NCBI GenBank assembly: GCA_019038735.1
Contig: JAHOYW010000050.1
Span: 1 to 5,538, forward strand
DNA length: 5,538 nt
Direction of reading: 5' to 3'
Source of the DNA: Victivallales bacterium
Lineage (GTDB): Bacteria > Verrucomicrobiota > Lentisphaeria > Victivallales > Victivallaceae
Below the pieces are notes generated by a model. It worked only from the letters and a program-made list of their open reading frames with translations. It was not told where the DNA came from and made no database searches. Positions 1-5,538 of the stretch are shown in pieces. Position 1 is the first letter of the stretch. The number at the start of each line of letters is the position of its first letter. Made by a program: the position numbers and the translations under genes.

Positions 1-21
1 GGGTTAAGGGTTAAGGGTTAA
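1..21. repeat. Three tandem copies of the heptamer GGGTTAA at the window edge
   Basis: Three perfect, contiguous copies of a 7-bp unit occupy the first 21 bases, and the array then decays into an A-rich stretch just beyond the creC stop. The left side is cut by the window, so the true copy number is unknown. Because the unit is 7 bp and contains the palindrome TTAA, three copies place a TAA stop in all three frames of both strands. Any translational read-through past creC would end here. It resembles a simple-sequence intergenic repeat. There is no evidence that it is telomeric, an origin or an attachment site. Confidence 0.8.
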
Positions 22-32
22 AACAAAAAAGC

Positions 33-1505
33 TCAAAACAGGTTTACCCCCGCCGTGTCGTGAAAGTGAGAGCGTGAGCATGGCAATTCTAATATTGCTT
101 TTGTGCCTTTAGGATTATTGGACTGCAAGGAGATTTCACCATTATGGAGAATAGCTATTTGCCGGACAATGCTCAAACCTAAGCCTGATGATTTTTGACC
201 TGATGCCGGACGAGCCAGTGAATAAAATTTTTCAAATATCCGCTCATGAGCATAGTCAGGGATACCAATACCGTTATCAATGACTTCAATTCGTATTTTA
301 TTAGCTCTGCGAAATGCTTTAAGCTCAATAGTTCCTGTTTTATCTGTAAAATCTATCGCGTTACGAACCAGATTATTCAGAGCTTCTTTGATTAAAAAAC
401 GATCACCAAATAATATTAAATTTTCTCCAGCAACATTACATTTGAAGTTACGTTTAGTCATGCTGAGTATCTCACAATCAAGAACTACTTCATTAACTAA
501 TAAAGCAATATCCACTTCCTCGGTTTTGGCTCCGGCACTATGTCCTTCAAGTCGTGACAATTGAAGCATTCTGTCAACCTGTTCTGACATACGTTCATTT
601 TCATGACTGATTATAGCTAAAAACTTTTCGCCTTGTTTAGGTGGCAACTCAGTATCTTCGAGCAATTCTACAGCTCCACGTACTGCAGAAATAGGACTTT
701 TTAATTCATGAGTCAAGGTACGGACATAGTCCTCAATATATTTTTTGCCATCGAGTTTTAGGCGCATTTCTTCAAAAGCCGCACCCAGCCTGGATATTTC
801 TCCTCGTCCCAAATGAGGATAGTCGTGAGACTCGCCAGCACTCAAAGTCTTTACATATTTAGTCAAACGTAATACCGGAGCAGTTATCCATTCGGAGAAA
901 ATAATAAAAATAAGAAAGGCTATCATAGAAATAAAAACAGCAATTTTCACTAATTTATTTTTTCGTTCCTCAATAAAAAATGAGGTGAATTTAAGTGGCT
1001 TTATAAAAGTCAACACGCCGACAAGTTTTCCATCAACTTTAATTGGAGCGGCAACATATAATACACTGGTGGTTGGATCATCCTTATTCAAACGAGTAGA
1101 TCTCGCTCCATATCTGCCTACTAAACATTTATTGACATCATTCCAATTAGCAAAATTGTGTCCTGCGCTTTTTGGCTTGTGAGAGTTGAATAAAACTTTG
1201 CCATTATTATCGGTAACATAAATATTCGCATCAATTTTATTTTTTAATAATTTATATATTTGCGCTTCAGGTTTCCGTTTAGCAACACACAGCATTGCAT
1301 TGCGTAAAAAACTCAAGTCAAACTTGTCATCACGATAATATCCAGCAGTTATTTCCGCCAGAATATTAGCAGAATCCACCATATTTTCTTCAAGGCTTTC
1401 CAAATAACTTTTGCGAACATCATTTCTAAAACTATTGGTTATCTGAAAAATAACAAAAACAAACAAGATCGAAAAAGCAAGAAATATTTTGAAACGAATA
1501 CTCAT
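33..1505 (-). CDS. creC: CreC sensor histidine kinase of the CreBC two-component system
   Basis: Inner-membrane sensor kinase, 490 aa (E. coli CreC is about 474), which autophosphorylates and passes the phosphate to CreB. Order of parts: TM1 about 6-21, periplasmic sensor about 28-185, TM2 about 186-204, a HAMP-like linker to about 257, dimerisation/phosphoacceptor helix with H266 in LTHELKSP, then a HATPase domain with N-box N382 (NLVRNAIDF), G1 box DNGIGIP 410-416, F-box FEKFYSL 424-430 and G2 box GLGLS 441-445. The family call rests on CreC-specific signatures: WNDV 121-124, YGARST 132-137 and YVAAPI 150-155 in the sensor, and IPDYA and GQKSSGLGL in the catalytic domain, which match what I recall of enterobacterial CreC. 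The ATG has an AAAGGA site 8 nt upstream and starts 12 bp after the creB stop. All catalytic residues are intact. A 15-residue tail follows the last conserved strand (ELP). The in vivo signal is unsettled in the literature: carbon source or fermentation state in E. coli, PBP4 inhibition in Pseudomonas. Confidence 0.93.
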   Translation of the reverse strand: MSIRFKIFLAFSILFVFVIFQITNSFRNDVRKSYLESLEENMVDSANILAEITAGYYRDDKFDLSFLRNAMLCVAKRKPEAQIYKLLKNKIDANIYVTDNNGKVLFNSHKPKSAGHNFANWNDVNKCLVGRYGARSTRLNKDDPTTSVLYVAAPIKVDGKLVGVLTFIKPLKFTSFFIEERKNKLVKIAVFISMIAFLIFIIFSEWITAPVLRLTKYVKTLSAGESHDYPHLGRGEISRLGAAFEEMRLKLDGKKYIEDYVRTLTHELKSPISAVRGAVELLEDTELPPKQGEKFLAIISHENERMSEQVDRMLQLSRLEGHSAGAKTEEVDIALLVNEVVLDCEILSMTKRNFKCNVAGENLILFGDRFLIKEALNNLVRNAIDFTDKTGTIELKAFRRANKIRIEVIDNGIGIPDYAHERIFEKFYSLARPASGQKSSGLGLSIVRQIAILHNGEISLQSNNPKGTKAILELPCSRSHFHDTAGVNLF

Positions 1506-1513
1506 ATAATTAA

Positions 1514-1520
1514 TCCTTTA
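1514..1520 (-). promoter_or_regulatory. Ribosome binding site of creC overlapping the creB stop
   Basis: The minus strand reads TAAAGGA, 8 nt before the creC ATG at 1505. Its first three bases are the TAA stop codon of creB. The terminating ribosome therefore sits on the creC initiation region, which suggests coupled synthesis of regulator and kinase. Confidence 0.6.
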
Positions 1521-2189
1521 TGAAATTGAATATCCAAAACCGCGATGTGTAACAATCGGGTCGTCTTTGTTTATTGTTTTCAGTTTTGCACGGATAGTTT
1601 TTATGTGGGTGTCAACTGTGCGTTCCATGCTTGCTTCAGGTTCTTCCCAAGCTATTTCCATCAACTGACGCCGTGAATAAACCCGCCCGGGATGGTTCAA
1701 TAATGCCACCAGTAAAGCATATTCATTACGCGATAACTTTAGTTTTTCCCCGTGCCATGAAATACTGCGCCGCTCCTCACTCAATTCAAATTCAGCAACT
1801 CGTTTTAGCGCAGGAGCATTAGCAAACGCAAAACGTCTCAGTACGGTCTTTACCCTTGCCGCCAGTTCTCTCGGACTGAAAGGCTTAGTGACATAATCAT
1901 CAGCGCCAAGCTCCAACCCGACAATACGGTCAATCTCATCGCTACACGCAGTTAAAAATATCACTGGCAAATCAAACTCATTACGTAATTTTCGATAAAA
2001 ATCTAAGCCATTCATGTCTGGTAACCCGATATCTAATACCAACAAATCAGGTTTGCACTGCCGGAGAAGTCTTTCTCCTTCTCCGGCGGTTGTGGTGCAA
2101 AATACTTCAAACAAAGCTTGCTCGAGTACGTATTTGACAGTATCGGCTATAGAAACTTCATCTTCAATTATTAATATTCTTTGTTTCAT
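1518..2189 (-). CDS. creB: CreB response regulator (OmpR/PhoB class)
   Basis: Cytoplasmic transcription factor of 223 aa (E. coli CreB is 229), the partner of CreC. The receiver domain covers about 4-118, with acidic pocket D10/E11, phosphoacceptor D53 (LVLDIGLPD), T80 and K102 (TKPFSPREL). A winged-helix DNA-binding domain covers about 130-222. The C-terminal signatures PGRVYSRRQLME, RTVDTHIKTIRAKL (recognition helix region, 190-203) and THRGFGYS are closest to CreB as I recall it, more than to PhoB or OmpR. An ISW motif (143-145) within the start of the effector domain also matches CreB. I chose the ATG at 2189 because it gives the family-typical MKQRILIIEDE start. An in-frame ATG at 2234 would add 15 residues with no family counterpart. 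The gene begins inside creD (26-bp overlap) and has only a weak, distant GGA (12 nt) for ribosome binding, so it probably depends on translation of creD. Its predicted binding site lies upstream of creD. Confidence 0.93.
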   Translation of the reverse strand: MKQRILIIEDEVSIADTVKYVLEQALFEVFCTTTAGEGERLLRQCKPDLLVLDIGLPDMNGLDFYRKLRNEFDLPVIFLTACSDEIDRIVGLELGADDYVTKPFSPRELAARVKTVLRRFAFANAPALKRVAEFELSEERRSISWHGEKLKLSRNEYALLVALLNHPGRVYSRRQLMEIAWEEPEASMERTVDTHIKTIRAKLKTINKDDPIVTHRGFGYSIS

Positions 2190-3447
2190 GTATTTTTTTA
2201 TTCCATCTGGATTTGAATGTTTGATTCCAATCAATATTACGTGTAAGATACATTAGCACAGCTAAAGTAATTATCGAACCGATTGTTACAGTTAATCCGG
2301 TTAATCCTTTAAAAAAGAAACTGTAGGAAAATAAAATCAGGTAACAGAATTGAGCTAATCCTACCCATTTATAAGGAAATTTTTCACCAAGTGCAGCGCG
2401 TTGATATGAATTAACCAGAACCAAAGTTACGATACTGGAAATCAAAAATGACACATGTACATTGATAACATCAACCAGATAGGCAAATAATAAGTTAAAT
2501 GCAAAAAATCCAGCTGCGGTAAACATAAAGTGCATCGGATGAATATTGAGTTTTTTGATAACATTCGTTGCCAGCAATACAACAAAAAAGAATAAAAGAC
2601 AAACCGGCGCAAAAAAAGTAACTTTCATTACCAGCGGTCCCGGGTTCAAACGTTCAGGCATAGTAATTGCAATAGCTTTTGAAGTGATAAGGTTATTAGC
2701 GGTCCAAACCATACGGCAACCTGATTTTGTACTGTCCAGTTTGCCGGGAGCCAGAGAACCATCTGAAAAGTCAATTGCTTTGAAGTCAGTATTTACTGTC
2801 ATATTTAAATCACGCAAACGTCCACCGGAAGAGCTTTCCGGCAAATAAGTCCAACTGCCAAGACCACGAGTTTTATAGAATACCCGAAAAACTTTTTTAC
2901 TTTTTGCTTTAATAGGGAATTCAAGATTAATACCTGTTGTAGTATTAATCTGGCATTCCTGTGTTTTTCCGTCAAGCTCTAATAAAAAATTATCATAAGT
3001 AGCGCTATTTGATGGAAATTCAAAAAGCACTTTAACTTTCATAAGATTATCACTAGGATTTTCTAAAGTATACTTTGCTTCAAATTGGCACTTGTAAACA
3101 GGAAACCAAAGTAATCCTTTTCGGCGATACTCCAACTGAATATCAACATCAATTTTATTTGCCGTCGGAGATAATTGTTTTTTAGTTACTTGTATTTTCT
3201 TTTTCCAGAAACCGGAAGTTTTTTGCGTTGTTCCTTCAAAACTGGGAACTTTTTGCTTCAATTGCGTTATAGCAGTAAATATCGGTGATTTTTGCATAAG
3301 TCTTGAGCCGCAGAGATTACTTACCTGATTAGACAAAGCATAAGAATAATCCTGAGTGCGGACTTTAGTTACAGATCCGAGAATTACCCACGCTACAGTA
3401 GCTGTAACGAAAATAATTACGATTGCCAACATTTTAAGAAATGACAT
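2164..3447 (-). CDS. creD: CreD family inner-membrane protein
   Basis: Inner-membrane protein of 427 aa (E. coli CreD is about 450) with the CreD layout: one N-terminal TM (about 6-26), a large periplasmic domain (about 27-273), then about five C-terminal TMs (roughly 274-294, 305-327, 331-348, 359-378, 381-401). Diagnostic features are the HPMHFMF loop (303-309) after TM2 and LTRNIDW (401-407) at the cytoplasmic end, matching HPMQYLL and FLTRNIDW of E. coli CreD. The N-terminal segment around residues 25-60 aligns with the enterobacterial protein, but the usual KLVGPLIAIP-like motif is degenerate here (RLMQKSPIFTAI) and the periplasmic domain is strongly divergent. The start at 3447 is set by an AAAGGAGG site 7 nt upstream. 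An in-frame start at 3519 would add 24 polar residues before the membrane segment. CreD is the hallmark Cre-induced gene. It is linked to colicin E2 tolerance, envelope integrity and beta-lactam phenotypes, but its biochemical activity is unknown. Confidence 0.88.
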   Translation of the reverse strand: MSFLKMLAIVIIFVTATVAWVILGSVTKVRTQDYSYALSNQVSNLCGSRLMQKSPIFTAITQLKQKVPSFEGTTQKTSGFWKKKIQVTKKQLSPTANKIDVDIQLEYRRKGLLWFPVYKCQFEAKYTLENPSDNLMKVKVLFEFPSNSATYDNFLLELDGKTQECQINTTTGINLEFPIKAKSKKVFRVFYKTRGLGSWTYLPESSSGGRLRDLNMTVNTDFKAIDFSDGSLAPGKLDSTKSGCRMVWTANNLITSKAIAITMPERLNPGPLVMKVTFFAPVCLLFFFVVLLATNVIKKLNIHPMHFMFTAAGFFAFNLLFAYLVDVINVHVSFLISSIVTLVLVNSYQRAALGEKFPYKWVGLAQFCYLILFSYSFFFKGLTGLTVTIGSIITLAVLMYLTRNIDWNQTFKSRWNKKIHETKNINN

Positions 3448-3454
3448 CTTACTT

Positions 3455-3462
3455 CCTCCTTT
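3455..3462 (-). promoter_or_regulatory. Strong Shine-Dalgarno site of creD
   Basis: The minus strand carries AAAGGAGG, followed by 7 nt and then the ATG at 3447. This near-ideal site fixes the creD start. It is much stronger than the weak site before creB, consistent with creD being the best-translated gene of the operon. Confidence 0.8.
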
Positions 3463-3473
3463 AGAGTTATTTT

Positions 3474-3494
3474 GACAACACCTGTTATGTTGCC
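3474..3494 (-). promoter_or_regulatory. Inverted repeat in the creD leader
   Basis: Two 7-bp arms (3488-3494 and 3474-3480) flank a 7-nt loop. On the minus strand the arms are GGCAACA and TGTTGTC, giving seven pairs including one G-T wobble. No T-run follows on either strand, so it is not an intrinsic terminator. It lies 11 nt upstream of the creD Shine-Dalgarno site, so it could be an mRNA leader hairpin or a protein-binding site. No function can be assigned from sequence. Confidence 0.4.
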
Positions 3495-3543
3495 TTCTAA
3501 TAACTAATCTAAAGTTCAAGTATGAAAGAACGTAGAAGTCAAT

Positions 3544-3559
3544 GTGAAGATTGTGTGAA
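3544..3559 (-). promoter_or_regulatory. CreB-binding Cre tag upstream of creD
   Basis: The minus strand reads TTCAC-ACAATC-TTCAC, an exact match to the published Cre tag TTCAC-N6-TTCAC recognised by CreB. It points toward creD and ends 96 bp before its ATG. Reading the whole window on both strands, I found single TTCAC/GTGAA pentamers elsewhere but no second correctly spaced pair. A TTGACT (-35-like, 3537-3542) follows two bases after the tag, but no convincing -10 sits at 16-18 bp, which suits an activator-dependent promoter. The promoter itself is inferred. Confidence 0.8.
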
Positions 3560-3570
3560 AAATTAGTTTT

Positions 3571-4047
3571 TTATTTTTTCTCGAGTATGACTACCGCGTT
3601 TGCCGCTATGCCTTGTTGAGTGCCGCAGAAGCCGAGACCTTCGGTGGTCGTTGCTTTGATTGATACTTGATCTAATTTACAGCCTAATACTTTGCTTATG
3701 TTTTTTCTCATTTGCTCGATAAATGGACTTAATTTGGGTTGCTGGGCGATGATTGTAATATCACAATTTCCAAGTTTATAAGCGGCACATTTTTTATCTT
3801 TCCATATTCTGCTCAATAGCTTCATGCTATCAGCATCCTTGAATGCCGGGTCGTCAGGCGGAAACCATACACCAATATCTCCCAGAGCCAAAGCTCCGAG
3901 TATTGAATCCATAAGCGCGTGAACAACAATATCCGCGTCACTATGCCCCTCAAGTCCTGTCGGATGCGGAATACTTACTCCACCCAAAATCAAATTTCTC
4001 GCCGGAACAAGACGATGAACGTCGTAACCATGACCAATTCTAAACAT
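3571..4047 (-). CDS. ispF: 2-C-methyl-D-erythritol 2,4-cyclodiphosphate synthase
   Basis: Cytoplasmic enzyme of the MEP isoprenoid pathway. It converts 4-diphosphocytidyl-2-C-methyl-D-erythritol 2-phosphate to 2-C-methyl-D-erythritol 2,4-cyclodiphosphate with release of CMP, and acts as a homotrimer. The 158 residues match the usual length of about 155-160. The metal ligands D9, H11 (GYDVHR) and H43 (SDADIVVHALMDS) are present, as are GDIGVWFP (56-63), the catalytic loop TTTE (133-136) and the GLGFCG turn (137-142). The ATG lies 4 bp after the stop of the upstream ATPase gene, with an AAAAGGA ribosome site 10 nt upstream inside that gene's last codons. The two are therefore probably co-transcribed and translationally coupled. 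The common partner ispD is not adjacent on either side. No clear terminator separates ispF from the creD leader, so some read-through into creDBC is possible. Confidence 0.97.
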   Translation of the reverse strand: MFRIGHGYDVHRLVPARNLILGGVSIPHPTGLEGHSDADIVVHALMDSILGALALGDIGVWFPPDDPAFKDADSMKLLSRIWKDKKCAAYKLGNCDITIIAQQPKLSPFIEQMRKNISKVLGCKLDQVSIKATTTEGLGFCGTQQGIAANAVVILEKK

Positions 4048-4051
4048 GATT

Positions 4052-5538
4052 TTAATATCCTTTTGTCGTTTTGAATGTTCTATTTAATGAGTCATAATCC
4101 TTTTTGGATATTGAACCCTTATTATAAAGCTCTTCAGTCGCTTTTGCCATAGTTACCATGCCGTCTTTAAAGCCGGTTTCCATAATTGACTGTAACTGGC
4201 TGCTTTTTCCGTCACGCACCAAAGCATGAACCGCAGGAGTTCCCACCATTATTTCAAAAGCCGCGACCCGTCCTTCCCCATTTTTAAGCGGAATTAAACG
4301 CTGTGCCACTACTCCGAGCAAAACTCCTGAAAGCTGTAGTTTGATTTGATTCTGCTGATGCGCCGGAAAAGAGTCAATAATTCTGTCAATCGTTTGCGGA
4401 GCATTGTTGGTATGCAGTGTCGCGAGAACCAGATGTCCGGTTTCCGCCGCGGTCAAAGTCGCTGATATAGTCTCAGTATCACGCATTTCCCCTACCAGAA
4501 TCACGTCAGGATCTTGGCGCAGGACGTACTTTAAAGCTTTCGCGAAGCTGAATGTATCAGCTCCTAGTTCACGCTGTTCGACGACAGCTTTTTTATTGGA
4601 ATGAACATATTCAATCGGGTCTTCTACCGTTATAATATGACAGGCTGATTCATTGTTGATCCTATCTATCAAGCTTGCCTGCGTCGTGCTTTTACCGTGT
4701 CCGGTCGGTCCGGTTATCAATATCAAGCCGCTTTTCTTTTCAGCCAGTTTAATTAGTACCGGAGGCAGTTTTAATTCTTCAACAGACGGGATATGTCTTG
4801 GAATAACCCGTAGAGCCGCACCGATATTACCACGCTGATAAAAACCGTTCACCCTGAAACGATACTGCAAAACCTCTTTGTCTTCGCTGTGAACTTTCAT
4901 ACTAATTGACAAAGCAAAATCTATCTCACGTTCTTCCTCAAACCTAGCACGCTGTTGCGGCGTTAAAATACTAAACAACAAACGCTGTGTATCTACAGGA
5001 GTCAAGTATTCCGTACTCAAGGGCAGCAGACCGCCGTCAACCCGCAAAGTCGGACGAGCATCAGTAGTGAGCAGTAAATCGCTCGCGCCGTTGGCAATAG
5101 CCGCCTGCAGAAGACGTTTCATATTGAGTACATCGCTGTCCCCGCCAACATTGCTGAAGCTGTCTCTGAAAGTTTCAATACCGCTTTCCATTCCACGCAC
5201 CAACAGTAAAAATTCTTCACGATTAGAGGCGGCGGAAGCACCGACTGCCGAACTTATTTTTTCATTTTTGACCAATTCAAACAAACAGCGATTAAAGGTT
5301 ATCATATCTTCATTAACACCGCGCTTGATGGCTTCTTCGAGTTCTTTGAAATTACGATCAGCGATAATATTAGTTATCGCCGGCGTGCCTTTCATTATTT
5401 CCACAGCGGGAACCATGCCCTTGTTGTTAATATCCGGCAGGAGACGCTGGGCGATTATTCCTTTCAATGCCAGAGATAAATCCTGAGCCGCCTGATCTCG
5501 CAGGTGTTCAGGGAAATTACTTATGATACGCTCGATCG
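4052..5538 (-). CDS. pilT: Tandem PilT-family type IV pilus ATPase, 5' end beyond the window
   Basis: A cytoplasmic hexameric ATPase family that powers pilus retraction. The frame stays open to the right edge, giving 494 visible residues. Residues 1-95 are the C-terminal end of one PilT domain, with RIISNFPEHL, IAQRLLP and an AIRNLIRE-box equivalent AITNIIAD (53-60). A variable linker follows to about 135. A complete second PilT domain then runs to the end: NGASDLLLT N-domain motif (149-157), RFRVNGFYQRG, Walker A GPTGHGKST (276-284), Asp box VEDPIEYVH (304-312), Walker B ILVGEMRD with catalytic E350, His box TGHLVLATLHT (366-376) and a divergent AIRNLIRE box AVHALVRD (435-442). A TTG at 5467 is not the start, because PilT homology continues upstream of it. 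The protein therefore holds at least part of two PilT modules, possibly a PilT-PilU-like fusion. Walker A has H in place of the usual S. Whether the first module keeps its own Walker motifs cannot be seen. ispF follows directly. Confidence 0.88.
   Translation of the reverse strand, partial: IERIISNFPEHLRDQAAQDLSLALKGIIAQRLLPDINNKGMVPAVEIMKGTPAITNIIADRNFKELEEAIKRGVNEDMITFNRCLFELVKNEKISSAVGASAASNREEFLLLVRGMESGIETFRDSFSNVGGDSDVLNMKRLLQAAIANGASDLLLTTDARPTLRVDGGLLPLSTEYLTPVDTQRLLFSILTPQQRARFEEEREIDFALSISMKVHSEDKEVLQYRFRVNGFYQRGNIGAALRVIPRHIPSVEELKLPPVLIKLAEKKSGLILITGPTGHGKSTTQASLIDRINNESACHIITVEDPIEYVHSNKKAVVEQRELGADTFSFAKALKYVLRQDPDVILVGEMRDTETISATLTAAETGHLVLATLHTNNAPQTIDRIIDSFPAHQQNQIKLQLSGVLLGVVAQRLIPLKNGEGRVAAFEIMVGTPAVHALVRDGKSSQLQSIMETGFKDGMVTMAKATEELYNKGSISKKDYDSLNRTFKTTKGY
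4058..4064 (-). promoter_or_regulatory. Ribosome binding site of ispF inside the end of the ATPase gene
   Basis: The minus strand reads AAAAGGA, 10 nt before the ispF ATG. These bases encode the final residues (K-G) of the PilT-like protein, so ispF has no leader of its own and likely relies on ribosomes arriving from the ATPase gene. Confidence 0.55.

Noticed and set aside
1..21. Telomere or CRISPR repeat
   Set aside because: The unit is a 7-mer without spacers, next to a bacterial operon. Three copies are too few and too short for either interpretation.
15..60. Intrinsic terminator after creC (T-run on the minus strand just past the stop)
   Set aside because: A short T-run exists, but no GC-rich stem precedes it within the window. 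The real terminator may lie to the left.
280..564. Plus-strand open frames here and at 985-1182, 1631-1822, 2014-2256, 2546-2848, 4404-4604, 4653-4838 and 5067-5486
   Set aside because: All lie antisense to well-supported genes, show no recognisable family, and have Ser/Ile/Leu-rich compositions typical of reverse-frame shadows.
33..2189. Identity as PhoB/PhoR or another OmpR-type pair
   Set aside because: CreC sensor signatures (WNDV, YGARST, YVAAPI), the CreB C-terminal motifs, adjacent creD and a Cre tag all point to Cre. PhoR would have a PAS domain and the operator would be a pho box.
2190..2234. Longer creB start adding 15 residues
   Set aside because: The extension is outside the receiver fold, has no family counterpart and deepens the overlap with creD. 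MKQRILIIEDE fits response regulators exactly.
3448..3519. Longer creD start adding 24 residues
   Set aside because: It would place charged and cysteine residues before the first membrane segment and ignore the near-perfect Shine-Dalgarno site before 3447.
3491..3542. Complete sigma-70 promoter for creD
   Set aside because: TTGACT and TTGAAC resemble -35 boxes, but no acceptable -10 lies at 16-18 bp from either, so only the Cre tag is annotated.
3560..3600. Terminator between ispF and creD
   Set aside because: The stretch is AT-rich with A- and T-runs that pair only weakly. No GC-containing stem followed by a T-run is present.
5465..5467. TTG at 5467 as start of a 471-aa PilT
   Set aside because: Codons upstream of it (I-E-R-I-I-S-N-F-P-E-H-L and onward) continue PilT homology to the window edge with no stop.

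Overview
The window is a bacterial segment in which every credible gene lies on the minus strand, so it reads right to left. The organism is a diderm (Gram-negative) bacterium: it has an inner-membrane CreD protein, a two-membrane-segment sensor kinase, type IV pilus ATPase sequence and the MEP isoprenoid pathway. Base composition is moderately AT-rich and uneven. The proteins are clearly homologous to the enterobacterial Cre proteins but too divergent, and too differently arranged, for the organism to be an enteric. A PVC-type lineage such as Lentisphaerota is a guess only.

Layout in transcription order. (1) 5538-4052: the C-terminal part of a large PilT-family ATPase, open to the window edge. 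It holds the end of one PilT domain followed by a second complete PilT domain, so it is a tandem-PilT protein and not a normal ~345-residue PilT. (2) 4047-3571: ispF, four bases after the ATPase stop, with its ribosome binding site inside the last codons of the ATPase gene. (3) 3570-3448: the only real intergenic stretch (123 bp). It carries a perfect CreB-binding tag (TTCAC-N6-TTCAC), a small inverted repeat and a strong Shine-Dalgarno sequence for creD. (4) 3447-33: creD, creB and creC, tightly packed: creD and creB overlap by 26 bp, and creB and creC are 12 bp apart. (5) 21-1: three perfect copies of a GGGTTAA heptamer after creC, cut by the window edge.

How it fits together: CreC is a membrane histidine kinase, CreB its OmpR-type response regulator, and CreD the classic strongly Cre-induced inner-membrane protein of unknown biochemical function. 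The single Cre tag sits directly upstream of creD, the first gene of the three. The simplest model is a self-activating operon in which CreB~P drives creD together with its own two-component system. This differs from the enterobacterial order creA-creB-creC-creD, where creD is last. The most noteworthy observations are the intact Cre tag paired with a rearranged, creA-less creDBC operon, and the tandem PilT fusion upstream. No plus-strand gene, RNA gene, CRISPR array or mobile element is supported.
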